DNA of 64,000 nucleotides from Arenicellales bacterium (lineage in GTDB: Bacteria; Pseudomonadota; Gammaproteobacteria; Arenicellales; JAHEKD01): NCBI GenBank assembly GCA_028284225.1, contig JANQSD010000004.1, positions 140,869 through 204,868 of the forward strand. The letters run 5' to 3'. The translations under genes were made by a program, and so were the position numbers. This document shows positions 21,410-31,175 of this stretch, in pieces. The notes beneath the pieces were generated by a model, which worked only from the letters and a program-made list of their open reading frames with translations, searched no databases and was not told where the DNA came from. Within the stretch, counting starts at the first letter, position 1, and every line of letters begins with the position of its first letter.

Positions 21410-22174
21410 TTAGCGAATAAAGCCGCGTTTGGACGTTTGCAAAAACTCAGCCAGTATGGTGACTTCTTTATAGTCAAGCTGCTGCAATTGTTCGATGGCA
21501 GTATTCAAGTCCAGCTTGGAGCGGAAAATGGTTCGATAAGATTGACGCAATGCAGAAATAGTTTTTGCATCAAAATCACGACGTTTTAAACCTGTAACAT
21601 TGATACCATGCGGCTTGGCGGTATTACCTGCCGCCAAAATATAGGGGGGGATATCTTTAGTACAAATAGATCCACCGCCGATAATACTGTGCTCACCGAC
21701 CCGGCAAAACTGATGAATCAAAGCAAATCCGCCCATGATTGCGTAATCACCAACCTGAACATGACCGCCCATGGTAACGCCGTTAGCCAAAATGACATTG
21801 TTCCCAACCACACAGTCATGGGCAAGATGAACATAAGCCATGATGAAATTATCGTTGCCCAACTTGGTGTAACCCAGGTCGTCATTCGTGCCCCGGTTCA
21901 AAGTGGTAAATTCACGAATTATATTATTATCGCCGATGTACAGTTTAGTGGGCTCACCCTTGTAGCCCACTGATTGTGGGGCATCACCTATGGAACTGAA
22001 TTGGTGAATTTGGTTGTGCTTACCGATCCGGGTTCCTGATTTAATCACCACATGCGGACCAATAACCGTACCCTCGTCAATTTCTACATCAGCTTCAATG
22101 ATAGAAAATGGCCCGACTGTAACATCGTCTGCCAGCACAGCAGAAGCATGGATATCTGAATTTTTATCGATCAT
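21410..22174 (-). CDS. lpxA: UDP-N-acetylglucosamine acyltransferase
   Basis: A 254-aa homotrimeric left-handed beta-helix enzyme, the first committed step of lipid A synthesis: transfer of an R-3-hydroxyacyl chain to UDP-GlcNAc. Hexapeptide repeats fill residues 1-185. The catalytic base is His119 in VHLAHDCVVGN. IREFTTLNRGT and the GLKRRDF start of the C-terminal helical domain are typical. I use the ATG at 22174; an in-frame GTG lies directly before it. The fabZ stop is three bases upstream of that GTG. Confidence 0.96.
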   Translation of the reverse strand: MIDKNSDIHASAVLADDVTVGPFSIIEADVEIDEGTVIGPHVVIKSGTRIGKHNQIHQFSSIGDAPQSVGYKGEPTKLYIGDNNIIREFTTLNRGTNDDLGYTKLGNDNFIMAYVHLAHDCVVGNNVILANGVTMGGHVQVGDYAIMGGFALIHQFCRVGEHSIIGGGSICTKDIPPYILAAGNTAKPHGINVTGLKRRDFDAKTISALRQSYRTIFRSKLDLNTAIEQLQQLDYKEVTILAEFLQTSKRGFIR

Positions 22175-22177
22175 CAC

Positions 22178-22624
22178 TTACAGGTCTCGATAAGTAAACA
22201 TAATACTGGCTGTACAGGCTCTTTTATCCCCAACCCATACGGTTCCTTCAGAATTTAAAATCGTCTTGACCATACGGCCTAACGTGACTTTAAACTCTAA
22301 TTGGTCACCCGGTACAATTTGCTGGCGAAATCGGAGTTTGTCGGCTCCAACAAATAGATAAATGCGATTAGACTGGGCTTTAGCATCATAGCTCAAACCT
22401 GCCAGTAGTGCACAAGCTTGAGCCAGTGCCTCCAGAATTAATACACCCGGCATCACCGGGCGAGACGGATAATGCCCTTGAAAAAAGGGTTCGTTCATAG
22501 TGACGTTTTTTATCGCTGTTAATGATTCTCCAGGTGTATAGTCTGTGACCTTATCAATTAACAAGAATGGATAACGATGAGGAAGATATTCCATAACTTG
22601 ATTAATATCTAATTCATTTGCCAC
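22178..22624 (-). CDS. fabZ: 3-hydroxyacyl-[acyl-carrier-protein] dehydratase FabZ
   Basis: A 148-aa hot-dog-fold dehydratase of fatty acid elongation. It competes with LpxA for hydroxyacyl-ACP. The active-site pair is His51 ([14 protein letters not shown]) and Glu65 (ILEALAQA). I chose the GTG at 22624, which has a perfect AAGGAG six bases upstream. A longer reading to 22696 would run 80 bases into lpxD, has no ribosome binding site, and would exceed the family length. With this start it overlaps the lpxD stop by 11 bases. Confidence 0.94.
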   Translation of the reverse strand: MANELDINQVMEYLPHRYPFLLIDKVTDYTPGESLTAIKNVTMNEPFFQGHYPSRPVMPGVLILEALAQACALLAGLSYDAKAQSNRIYLFVGADKLRFRQQIVPGDQLEFKVTLGRMVKTILNSEGTVWVGDKRACTASIMFTYRDL

Positions 22625-23657
22625 TGCGTTCTCCTTGTAATATTGTCTGATTAAATTTATTTTCCAGCTGACTAACCTGACGATAGATTTTATCAAGACG
22701 ATGCAGCCTCGCGTGATTTTTCAACCACTCGGAATTTTCCTGCATCGAAATACTTGACGAATACACACCGGGTTTTGATATGGATTTATTCACAAAGGTG
22801 CAAGTAGTAATTACTACATTGTCGGCTATTTCAATATGGCCTTGTATCGAAGCCCTGCCGCCAATTTGACAATTTTTGCCAATCACGGCACTGCCGGCAA
22901 TCCCGGTACAGGCGGCAATAACCGTGTTATCACCAATTTGAACATTATGCGCAACCTGAATCAGATTATCCAGCTTTACCCCTGATCCAATCACTGTGTT
23001 TTCTATTGCCCCTCTATCAATACAGCAATTCGCGCCGATATCAACACTATCGCCAATGACTACTCGGCCAACTTGTGGAAATCTGGCCCATTGACTGCCA
23101 TCAGGCACGATTCCAAATCCTGGCGCCCCTATTACGGAACCCGAGCTGATTCTACAATCCTGCCCTATACTTGTCTGGGCATAGACACTAACATTAGCAT
23201 CAATTTGTGTGTCATCACCTATCTGAGAGTTTTGACCGATATAACTGTTCGAACCGATCACCACGCCAGCACCAATTTGAACTCCCGACTCAATCACTGC
23301 CTTAGGCAAAATCGTTGCTGTCGAATCAATTGCCGCTGTATCCGCAGCAAAGGCAGTTGGATCAATACCGGCAGCCGGTTTTGCTATGTCCAGAACTAGT
23401 GGAATAGCCTTAGCAAAGCTTAATTGCGGATGCTCGGATAAGATAATGGCTTTGGCGCTGAGCTTATCCGCAATCGATTTGTTAGTAATGACGACAGAAT
23501 CTGTCACGGTTTGTGAAAGATTTTTAGCTGAAACCAAGAAGGTCAACTGCTCAGCTTTTGCGAGGTTATAGCTCGCTATTGATGTGATTGGACTATGGAC
23601 CGAACCGTAGCATTCTAACGCCAGCTGAGTCGCGAGTTCATCAACAGTTATTGGCAC
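22614..23657 (-). CDS. lpxD: UDP-3-O-(3-hydroxyacyl)glucosamine N-acyltransferase
   Basis: A 347-aa enzyme catalysing the third step of lipid A synthesis. The N-terminal uridine-binding domain (about 1-100) precedes a long hexapeptide-repeat beta-helix (about 100-310) and a short C-terminal helix ([18 protein letters not shown]). The catalytic histidine is in [15 protein letters not shown]. The motif [11 protein letters not shown] is conserved. It lies between skp and fabZ, as in E. coli. Confidence 0.96.
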   Translation of the reverse strand: MPITVDELATQLALECYGSVHSPITSIASYNLAKAEQLTFLVSAKNLSQTVTDSVVITNKSIADKLSAKAIILSEHPQLSFAKAIPLVLDIAKPAAGIDPTAFAADTAAIDSTATILPKAVIESGVQIGAGVVIGSNSYIGQNSQIGDDTQIDANVSVYAQTSIGQDCRISSGSVIGAPGFGIVPDGSQWARFPQVGRVVIGDSVDIGANCCIDRGAIENTVIGSGVKLDNLIQVAHNVQIGDNTVIAACTGIAGSAVIGKNCQIGGRASIQGHIEIADNVVITTCTFVNKSISKPGVYSSSISMQENSEWLKNHARLHRLDKIYRQVSQLENKFNQTILQGERSGK

Positions 23658-23668
23658 TCTAATGCCCG

Positions 23669-24163
23669 TTACTTACCTGATTCGAATGTAGCACCAAGAC
23701 TCTCCAATACTTGATCCGTAATATCAATACTGGACGCTGCATATACTGCATCCTGAAGAATTAAATCAAAACCTTCCTGCTTAGCTATTTCAACAATAGC
23801 GTTACTAATCAGCCGTTGTAATTTAGCTAATTCTTCATTACGCCTGAGATTAAGATCTTCCCTCATTTCTTGTTGCAAGCGCTTCAGATCACGGCGTTGG
23901 TCTCGCAAGTCCCGCTGGCTTTGCAAAAAATTCTCATCTTCAGGATTAAGCGACTCCTCTGAATCACGAATTTTGTTACGTAACTCGATTATTTCCTGTT
24001 CTCGGGGCTTAAATTCGGCTTCCAGGGCTTCTTTGGCTGCATCACCTTGAGGCGCTTTCTCAATCAGCTTGACGCCATCGACAAAACCTATCTTTAGCTC
24101 TTGCGACCAGACACTACCGCACAGCAGCAATAAAAAGCCTAACTGAAGAAAACGCTTTAGCAT
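23669..24163 (-). CDS. skp: Periplasmic chaperone Skp (OmpH)
   Basis: A 164-aa periplasmic holdase that carries unfolded outer membrane proteins to BamA. A signal peptide (about residues 1-21, ending VWSQ) is followed by the [17 protein letters not shown] strand. A long charged coiled-coil hairpin makes the trimer tentacles (residues ~45-110), and a C-terminal ALQ-type helix closes the body. The ATG at 24163 overlaps the bamA stop (TGATG); an adjacent in-frame TTG is less likely. Confidence 0.92.
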   Translation of the reverse strand: MLKRFLQLGFLLLLCGSVWSQELKIGFVDGVKLIEKAPQGDAAKEALEAEFKPREQEIIELRNKIRDSEESLNPEDENFLQSQRDLRDQRRDLKRLQQEMREDLNLRRNEELAKLQRLISNAIVEIAKQEGFDLILQDAVYAASSIDITDQVLESLGATFESGK

Positions 24164-26457
24164 CAATCGAGATTAACACCAAGTGTTAACTGAAAGTTCT
24201 CTTCCTCATCCTCATCCTCTTCATTCAAAGGAAAACCATAGCTCATCACAATCGGCCCCACAGGAGAAAACCAACGGAATGAAACACCGGCAGAATAACG
24301 CAGTTCTCCAGTATCGAAGCTATCATCTTGATTGTAGACCTGACCGGCATCAAAGAATAAACCAAGGCGCTTGTCTCGTGTTTCAGCAGCTCCGGGAAAC
24401 GGAAACAATAATTCAACCGTACCCAGTAAACGCTTGGCACCACCAATCGGCTCAGGTGTTTCACCCGTATCCTGTGGTCCAAGTGAGCGTGATTCATAAC
24501 CCCGCACTGTAGTGGGGCCACCCGCAAAGAAGTTTTCAAAAAACGGTAACGCAGGTGTATCACCATAACCGTCACCATAGCCGACACTGCCGCCTATTTT
24601 TAGCACCCAGTTTTCACTGAATAAAGGCTGGTAATAGGCGGTTCTAAGATTAGTTTTATAAAACTCTAAATCACTACCCGGCAATCCTGCTTCCAGTGAG
24701 AAAGAAACAATCCCGCCGGATGTCGGCCATGACAAACTATCACGCGTGTCATGAGATATGCTGGAGGTTAATTTATAGACATCATTTTCAGGGAAACTAT
24801 CAATAAAATTTTGGAACTCCGGAGGTGTCTCTGAGGTTTCTTCTAGATCTATACGCTCATAATCCAGCCCTACATTAAGAGTATTAAACTCACTCAAAGG
24901 AAAACCGTAGAAAATCCCTCCTCCGAGTGAATCAAGAATATACTCGGCCGTATCCACTTCACTTGAGTCCACCTCACGTTTACGAATACGAAAACCGCGA
25001 CTAATACCGCTGGTTGTGTAATAAGGATTACGAAAGGTCAAATCATAGCGAGTAACTGAATCTGAAGTATTGGCACTGAAAGACGCCTCTCGACCAGTGC
25101 CAAAAAGGTTTTTCTGCGAGACTGAACCCCGTAATATAAGGCCATCTGACGACGAATAGCCCAGGCCAATCAAGAAATTACCGGTTGATTTTTCATTGAC
25201 GTTAACATCTAAATCGACCTGATCCGGAACACCGGGGACCGGTTTGGTATCGATACTAATATTGTCAAAAAATCCAAGCCGTTCCAGCCTTACCCGTGAC
25301 CGCTTAATTTTTTCTGATGAGTACCACGAACCTTCAAATTGTCTTAACTCACGGCGAATTACTTCATCCTGGGTAGCTTGATTGCCTGTTATATTGATCT
25401 GCCTGACATAAACCCGGCCTCCTCGATCAACAACAAAGGTAAACACAACAGAATTATCTTCTTCATTGACTTCTGGAACAGCATTAACAGTTGCAAACGC
25501 ATAGCCTTCATCAGCGAGCCGATCCGCAATTGCTGAGCGGGCATTATTAACATCTTTTCTTGAAAAAACCTGACCGTCTTCAATTTCAACCAATTCCAGT
25601 AATTCTTCTCTGGGCACAACCAGATCACCTTGAACATCATAAGAAGCAATGGTGTATAAATCTCCTTCGTTGAGTTCGACAGTAATAAAAATCTCATCTT
25701 TTTCCGGGCTGATCGACACATCAGTTGAAGTAATTTCAAAATCAAGATAACCACGGTCCTGATAAAAACTGGTCAGATTTTCTAAATCCGCTGAAAATTG
25801 TTGTTTTGAATATCGATCTTTTTTAGATAAAAAACGCCAGCTGCGTTTTTCCTTTTGCTTGAAGCGCTTGAGCAGCTGCCGCTCAGAAAAAGCATCATTA
25901 CCAATGAATCTGATGTCTTTAATCTTGGTTACATCGCCTTCATCTATTTGCAGGGTTATGGCGACACTATTTTGTGGTTGCGGTGTAATAATGGCCTCAA
26001 CCTCGGCAGAATACCTGCCCTGACTAAAATACTGCGCCTTAAGTTCTTCAACAACCTGATCAAGAACCGATTGTTGAAAAATACGACCCTTGCTTAAACC
26101 CAATTGATCCAGAGCATTGGACAAATCCTCATCCTTGATTTCCTCATTACCTACAAAATCGATATTGGTAATTGAGGGACGCTCTTGAACCACCACAACC
26201 AGCGTATTGCCTTCTTGTTCAAGCTGAACATCCTGGAAAAAGCCAGTCTTAAACAACTCACGAATCGCATCTCTTATGGCCTGTTCATCAGCAATATCTC
26301 CTACTTTTAAGGGCAGATAATTAAAAACAGTTCCGGGTGAGATTTTTTGTACGCCGTCAATTTGTATGTCTCTTATCTCAAAACCATCCTGCGCATGACC
26401 TACAAAACAGGTTAGTGTGAAAACGGATAAAACCAAAAACTTAACTATTTTTTTCAT
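24163..26457 (-). CDS. bamA: Outer membrane protein assembly factor BamA
   Basis: A 764-aa core insertase of the Bam complex. A signal peptide (ending FVGHAQ) is followed by five POTRA domains (about 24-420), starting FEIRDIQIDGVQKISPGTV, and then a 16-strand barrel. The barrel contains the conserved loop-6 motif VRGYES and the GGPTT lead-in. The C-terminal strand reads FQLTLGVNLD, so the last residue is Asp instead of the usual aromatic residue. It lies between rseP and skp, which encode its regulatory and chaperone partners. Confidence 0.96.
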   Translation of the reverse strand: MKKIVKFLVLSVFTLTCFVGHAQDGFEIRDIQIDGVQKISPGTVFNYLPLKVGDIADEQAIRDAIRELFKTGFFQDVQLEQEGNTLVVVVQERPSITNIDFVGNEEIKDEDLSNALDQLGLSKGRIFQQSVLDQVVEELKAQYFSQGRYSAEVEAIITPQPQNSVAITLQIDEGDVTKIKDIRFIGNDAFSERQLLKRFKQKEKRSWRFLSKKDRYSKQQFSADLENLTSFYQDRGYLDFEITSTDVSISPEKDEIFITVELNEGDLYTIASYDVQGDLVVPREELLELVEIEDGQVFSRKDVNNARSAIADRLADEGYAFATVNAVPEVNEEDNSVVFTFVVDRGGRVYVRQINITGNQATQDEVIRRELRQFEGSWYSSEKIKRSRVRLERLGFFDNISIDTKPVPGVPDQVDLDVNVNEKSTGNFLIGLGYSSSDGLILRGSVSQKNLFGTGREASFSANTSDSVTRYDLTFRNPYYTTSGISRGFRIRKREVDSSEVDTAEYILDSLGGGIFYGFPLSEFNTLNVGLDYERIDLEETSETPPEFQNFIDSFPENDVYKLTSSISHDTRDSLSWPTSGGIVSFSLEAGLPGSDLEFYKTNLRTAYYQPLFSENWVLKIGGSVGYGDGYGDTPALPFFENFFAGGPTTVRGYESRSLGPQDTGETPEPIGGAKRLLGTVELLFPFPGAAETRDKRLGLFFDAGQVYNQDDSFDTGELRYSAGVSFRWFSPVGPIVMSYGFPLNEEDEDEEENFQLTLGVNLD

Positions 26458-26493
26458 AAGGATTTCTTAATTATTTAGAAGTTCAGCTACTCT

Positions 26494-27861
26494 TTATTGC
26501 ACTAAACGGGCCAGGTCATTATAAAACGCGAGAAACATTAATGCACCTAATATCAGCAATCCGATTTTTTGACCAATAATCATTGAATTTTCCGATAACG
26601 GACTGCCTTTTATTGCCTCGGCACAGTACATTAACAGATGGCCTCCATCGAGCATAGGGATTGGCAGCAAATTGATAATACCCAGGCTGATGCTGATCAC
26701 GGCCAAAAATAGCAAAAAGCTATTTAAGCCTACCTGTGCAGTTTTACCTGCATATTCAGCAATAGTAATAGGGCCGCTGATATTCTTAGGTGAAATTTCA
26801 AGTTTTAACATTTTCCAGAGCATTCGAACTGTCAATATAGACATCTGCCAGGTGCTGTCAACCGCTTTACTAAACGCACTAAAAATCGAATAATTCACCT
26901 CAACAAATTTACTATCGGGCATGGCAATCGGCTTGTTAGTAATACCTATTCGGCCTATCGTCTGCCCATTAGCTTGCTTGGATTCGGTAGTAATTTCTAT
27001 TGTTTCAATACCGCCATCAATGCCTTTAACATCGAACAATAATGCCTGACCTGGCCTGACTGACACGTAATCAACCATTTGCTGCCAGCTCTCTATCTGC
27101 ACACCGTTAATCGCCAGGATTTGATCATCGGGATTCAACCCGGCTCGAGCAGCCGGACTGTTATCTAGTACGTCACCGATAATGGCTTCTATCTTGGTAT
27201 CAAACGGGTATAAGCCCAAAGTGGTTTCTAGCAGGGCCTGGCTGGGTTGCCAGTTGTCAATCAAATCAAGATTAATTGTTTTAACTACAACATCGCCTGC
27301 AACAGATTCGACTTCAAACTCGACCTGTTTTTTACTTAATGCCTTGTTAAATAAATACAGCCGATTATCGTCCCAATGTTGATGAACATTCCCATCGATA
27401 GATAGAATTTTATCGCCGACTTCAAAACCTGCTTGTTCGGCGATGGATTCTTGCTTGACATACTCGACCACGGGCTCGATACCTTCCTGCCCCAGCAGAT
27501 TAACTGCTGTATAAGCCACAATCGCAAACAAAAAATTGGCTAATGGACCGGCTATTACAATAAAAGCACGCTGTAGCAGAGGTTGATTATTAAATGCCCT
27601 GGCTTTTTCGGCATCATCGACTGCATCCTCGACGTCATCGAGCATCTTTACATAGCCACCAAGCGGAATAGCTGCAATGACATACTCAGTTTGATCCTCG
27701 CCGGATACTTTTGACCACAAGGATTTGCCAAAGCCCACGGAAAATTTCAGCACTTTGACATTACAAATTCTGGCAGCAAGATAATGCCCGTATTCATGTA
27801 CAGTGACAAGAATACCAATTGCGAGAATAAACCCACCTATGCTGAATAACAGATCTTGCAT
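26494..27861 (-). CDS. rseP: Site-2 zinc metalloprotease RseP
   Basis: A 455-aa inner membrane protease that makes the second, intramembrane cut in RseA and so frees sigma-E. Zinc site HEYGH at residues 22-26 in the first helix; the second half of the site is LLPIPMLDGGHLLMY near residue 395. Two tandem PDZ domains (about 115-290) lie between, each with a recognisable core (SIAEQAGFEVGDKILSI and SPAARAGLNPDDQILAI). Its substrate, RseA, is encoded at 901-1458. Confidence 0.96.
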   Translation of the reverse strand: MQDLLFSIGGFILAIGILVTVHEYGHYLAARICNVKVLKFSVGFGKSLWSKVSGEDQTEYVIAAIPLGGYVKMLDDVEDAVDDAEKARAFNNQPLLQRAFIVIAGPLANFLFAIVAYTAVNLLGQEGIEPVVEYVKQESIAEQAGFEVGDKILSIDGNVHQHWDDNRLYLFNKALSKKQVEFEVESVAGDVVVKTINLDLIDNWQPSQALLETTLGLYPFDTKIEAIIGDVLDNSPAARAGLNPDDQILAINGVQIESWQQMVDYVSVRPGQALLFDVKGIDGGIETIEITTESKQANGQTIGRIGITNKPIAMPDSKFVEVNYSIFSAFSKAVDSTWQMSILTVRMLWKMLKLEISPKNISGPITIAEYAGKTAQVGLNSFLLFLAVISISLGIINLLPIPMLDGGHLLMYCAEAIKGSPLSENSMIIGQKIGLLILGALMFLAFYNDLARLVQ

Positions 27862-27885
27862 AACAATACTCAGAAACCTCTAATT

Positions 27886-29070
27886 TTAATGTATCAACTG
27901 ACTCGTTAATACTCTGGTTTGCTGATCGACAGCGATCACAGATTCTAAATCAATATCATTGTCAATATCAGACTTATCCAGCGATTTTTCAACCAAATCT
28001 ACGATCTGGCTGAACTTGATGCGTTTTTGCAAAAATGCATCAACCGCAACTTCGTTTGCCGCGTTCATAATTGCCGGAGCTGTTCCACCCGCCTCGATCA
28101 CATCACGGACTAAATTCAGGCTTGGATAGCGATCATAATCCGGTTGCTCAAACTCTAACGCCGATAACTGTAAAAAATCCAGATCTGCCGCCCCGGATTC
28201 AATTCTGTCCGGCCATGCCAATGCACTGGCTATTGGAATTCTCATATCCGCAGTTCCTAATTGCGCCACTATTGAACCATCTATAAATGCAACCATTGAA
28301 TGAATAATGCTTTGTGGATGAATAACAATCTCAATGTTCGACTGATCTTGACCGAACAAAACACATGCTTCAATTAATTCAAGCGCTTTATTCATCATAG
28401 TGGCCGAATCGACTGAAATTTTCGGTCCCATCACCCAGTTGGGATGGGCACAGGCTTGCTCTGGTGTGACTGCATCAAACTGTTCAAGCGGCAACGTTCG
28501 CAGTGGTCCTCCGGATCCGGTCAGATAAATACGCTTTATTCCAGTCACTTTATTGTTATTAACTGCACAATAATCATCCGGCAAACACTGCATGATAGCA
28601 TTATGTTCACTATCAACTGGCAACACTTTTGCGCCTGATTTTCTTGCTCTGTCGAGCATAAACTGGCCTGCCATCACGATCGGCTCTTTATTAGCCACCA
28701 GAACTTTCTTGCCCGCATCAATCGCTGCTAAGGTTGACGGCAAACCAGCCGAACCCACTATCCCTGCCATAACAGTATCAACATCAGCATTTGCTGCAAT
28801 TTGAGTAAGCGCTTGTTGCCCTGACAGCACTTCAGTTGCAACATTTGATTGCGCTAACTGTGTAGATAGTTTTTGCGCAGCATCTGAATTATTGATGATC
28901 GCAAATTGCGGCCTGAATTTCTGGCATTGAGAATAGAGTTTTTTGAGGTTTTTGTTCGCTGAAATGGCGAACACAGAATATCGGTCCAGCTGTCTGGATA
29001 TGACATCTAAAGTGTTTTCACCAATACTGCCTGTGCTACCGAGCACACAGACCTGCTCGGTCTTAGCCAT
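27886..29070 (-). CDS. dxr: 1-deoxy-D-xylulose 5-phosphate reductoisomerase
   Basis: A 394-aa NADPH-dependent enzyme that makes 2-C-methylerythritol 4-phosphate, the committed step of the non-mevalonate isoprenoid pathway. The N-terminal dinucleotide-binding motif is VCVLGSTGSIGENTLDVI. Also present are LVANKEPIVMAG, the metal and substrate residues in LPVDSEHNAI and SGGPLRTL, and the HPNWVMGPKISVDSATMMNK segment. It starts eight bases into the end of cdsA. Confidence 0.96.
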   Translation of the reverse strand: MAKTEQVCVLGSTGSIGENTLDVISRQLDRYSVFAISANKNLKKLYSQCQKFRPQFAIINNSDAAQKLSTQLAQSNVATEVLSGQQALTQIAANADVDTVMAGIVGSAGLPSTLAAIDAGKKVLVANKEPIVMAGQFMLDRARKSGAKVLPVDSEHNAIMQCLPDDYCAVNNNKVTGIKRIYLTGSGGPLRTLPLEQFDAVTPEQACAHPNWVMGPKISVDSATMMNKALELIEACVLFGQDQSNIEIVIHPQSIIHSMVAFIDGSIVAQLGTADMRIPIASALAWPDRIESGAADLDFLQLSALEFEQPDYDRYPSLNLVRDVIEAGGTAPAIMNAANEVAVDAFLQKRIKFSQIVDLVEKSLDKSDIDNDIDLESVIAVDQQTRVLTSQLIH

Positions 29071-29857
29071 TGATTAACCAATACACGAGTAAAAAGTAAA
29101 ACGGCATGGCTGCCACTACACCATCTATCCGGTCTAGCACACCACCGTGTCCCGGAAAAATAGTCCCACTGTCTTTAATCCCGATATTGCGCTTTAACCA
29201 ACTTTCGTAAAGATCTCCCACCACCGAGATCAAACTGATAAATGCGGCCCCCAGTAGCCAATAAACCCATTTATCCATCGGTAAATCAATCAAGTAAGCA
29301 CTGATTATGGCCAGGACCAAAACCCCCAGAGTCCCACCGAGAACGCCTTCCCTGGTTTTACCCGGGCTGATTTTTGGTGCCAATTTAGTTTTGCCAAATT
29401 TTTTGCCGGCGAAATAAGCAAAACTATCCGCTCCCCACACTAACACCAATCCTGCCAGTAATATACCTGGGCTGATTTGGTGCAATAAAGCCAGGCATAA
29501 CCATGCGACCAACAAGACCCAGTAACCGGAGAGCAATATGCTGTCCTTACGATTATTTTGTCGATCCGTGATTAACAAAACAAATCTAAAACACCACCAT
29601 AACGCCCCGAAGATAATAATGCTCAAGCCCCAGCGATCTTTAAAAAAGTATGCACCCGTTATTAACAACAGCATACCGATGACATAGAGGACTTTATGTG
29701 ATGATTTCTCCAAACCACCAAACCCGGCCCATTCAAGTGCACCCAGCAGTGTTAATACGGATATTAAAAGTAAAAAAACATAGTTGGGTAATACAAAATT
29801 AGCTAACAGGAATATAGCGATTAGAATACATGCGGTAATGATACGCTGAACTAGCAT
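29063..29857 (-). CDS. cdsA: Phosphatidate cytidylyltransferase
   Basis: A 264-aa integral membrane enzyme that makes CDP-diacylglycerol for phospholipid synthesis. About seven or eight predicted helices. The CDS signature near the C-terminus reads KDSGTIFPGHGGVLDRIDG (about 228-246), preceded by KRNIG. A central segment (GADSFAYFAGKKFGKTKLAP) is typical. It overlaps uppS by seven bases and dxr by eight, a compact arrangement. Confidence 0.95.
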   Translation of the reverse strand: MLVQRIITACILIAIFLLANFVLPNYVFLLLISVLTLLGALEWAGFGGLEKSSHKVLYVIGMLLLITGAYFFKDRWGLSIIIFGALWWCFRFVLLITDRQNNRKDSILLSGYWVLLVAWLCLALLHQISPGILLAGLVLVWGADSFAYFAGKKFGKTKLAPKISPGKTREGVLGGTLGVLVLAIISAYLIDLPMDKWVYWLLGAAFISLISVVGDLYESWLKRNIGIKDSGTIFPGHGGVLDRIDGVVAAMPFYFLLVYWLING

Positions 29858-30597
29858 TGCGTGACTATTTGTTCCCCGGTTAGACCATAACGTCGTTGCC
29901 TGCTGGCAAATGCATCCAAAGCCCGCTTGAATTCCTGCTCATCAAAGTCAGGCCAGTAAACATCGGTAAAATATAATTCTGTATAAGCAAGTTGCCATAA
30001 TAAAAAATTACTGATTCTATATTCACCACCGGTGCGGATAAATAAATCCGGGTCGGGAATGTCAGTCGTACTCAAATAACCGGCCAAAGACGCTTCATCA
30101 ATCTTGTCTACTTCAAGCTCTCCTCGTTTAACCTTCTCAACTAAGCCGCGTGTAGCGTTGACGATATCCCAGCGACCTCCATAGTTTGCGGCTATGTTTA
30201 ATACTAACGCATCATTTTGCGCTGTCAGTTCTTGCGCTTTAACAATAGCGCGTTGCAACCTGGGCCTGAATTTTGAAATGTCACCGATCACGCGCAACTT
30301 CACACCTTCTTGATGCATACGTTGTATTTCATTTTCAAGCGTTGAAATAAACAGTTCCATTAGCAGGTGAACTTCCTTTTCCGGCCGTTGCCAGTTCTCA
30401 CTGCTAAACGCGAATAATGTCAAATAAGATACATTATATTCAGAACAGCAACGTATGACCTCTCGGACTGTTTCCACACCACGGCGATGCCCAAAGACTC
30501 TCGGTTGTCCTCTATATTTAGCCCAACGGCCATTGCCGTCCATTACAATAGCAATATGATTCGGTGTTGAGCTATTATTGGTTAATGGTTTATTCAT
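29851..30597 (-). CDS. uppS: Undecaprenyl diphosphate synthase
   Basis: A 248-aa cis-prenyltransferase that makes the C55 carrier for peptidoglycan and O-antigen. The N-terminal HIAIVMDGNGRWAKYRG contains the catalytic Asp. Next come GHRRGVETVR, TLFAFSSENWQRP and the C-terminal PDLFIRTGGEYRISNFLLWQ with FTDVYWPDF. I use the ATG at 30597; an in-frame GTG directly precedes it. The product of its pathway partner dxr feeds this step. Confidence 0.96.
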   Translation of the reverse strand: MNKPLTNNSSTPNHIAIVMDGNGRWAKYRGQPRVFGHRRGVETVREVIRCCSEYNVSYLTLFAFSSENWQRPEKEVHLLMELFISTLENEIQRMHQEGVKLRVIGDISKFRPRLQRAIVKAQELTAQNDALVLNIAANYGGRWDIVNATRGLVEKVKRGELEVDKIDEASLAGYLSTTDIPDPDLFIRTGGEYRISNFLLWQLAYTELYFTDVYWPDFDEQEFKRALDAFASRQRRYGLTGEQIVTQC

Positions 30598-30615
30598 CAC
30601 CGAAGGTCTAGGGTC

Positions 30616-31173
30616 TTAAACTTCCATTATTTCCTGTTCTTTTTCGGCAATAACCGCATCGATTTTGCCAATAAAATCATCGGTGTGCTGTTGTATGGAT
30701 TGTTCTGCGCGTTTTTCTTCATCTTCGGTTATTTCTTTTTCTTTTAATAACTCTTTAAAGTCACTATTCGCATCACGGCGAATATTGCGCACAGCGATTT
30801 TTGCATTCTCACCTTCCGCTTTGACTGTCTTAGCCATTTCAATACGCCGTTCTTCCGTAAGTGGCGGCAATGGTACTCGAATCACATCACCGCTGGTAAT
30901 AGGATTCAAACCCAGATCAGCTTCCAGGATTGCTTTTTCTAAAACCGGCACCATATTTTTCTCCCACGGTGCCAGCGATAGTGTCCGCGCATCCATAACA
31001 CTAATGTTGGCAACCTGGTTGATAGGCGTATCAACCCCATAGTATTCAACACTCAAATGCTCTAGCAGTGCTGGACTGGCCCGCCCGGTTCTTATTTTGT
31101 TAAGACCTTGATGCAATGAATCAATAGTCTTGCCCATGCGCTCGGCAGCATCATCTAAAATTTCATTAATCAT
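30616..31173 (-). CDS. frr: Ribosome recycling factor
   Basis: A 185-aa protein that, with EF-G, splits post-termination ribosomes. It has the tRNA-like two-domain pattern: a helical domain with MGKTIDSLHQGLNKIRTGRASPALL near the start, and a small beta domain (YGVDTPINQVANISVMDARTL). The C-terminal helices read MAKTVKAEGENAKIAVRNIRRD. It begins two bases after the pyrH stop. Typical length. Confidence 0.97.
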   Translation of the reverse strand: MINEILDDAAERMGKTIDSLHQGLNKIRTGRASPALLEHLSVEYYGVDTPINQVANISVMDARTLSLAPWEKNMVPVLEKAILEADLGLNPITSGDVIRVPLPPLTEERRIEMAKTVKAEGENAKIAVRNIRRDANSDFKELLKEKEITEDEEKRAEQSIQQHTDDFIGKIDAVIAEKEQEIMEV

Positions 31174-31175
31174 TG

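Noticed and set aside
22625-22696. Longer FabZ starting inside lpxD
   Set aside because: It would add 24 residues, lacks a ribosome binding site and would overlap lpxD by over 80 bases; the GTG at 22624 has an ideal AAGGAG.
26457-26484. Sigma-E-like GAACTT in front of bamA
   Set aside because: The matching -10 position is TCCTTA, a poor fit, and it overlaps the bamA start codon, so transcription would begin inside the gene.
30665-31042. 125-codon plus-strand frame opposite frr
   Set aside because: Serine- and arginine-rich translation with no family features, lying wholly antisense to a well-supported frr; a shadow of its codons.
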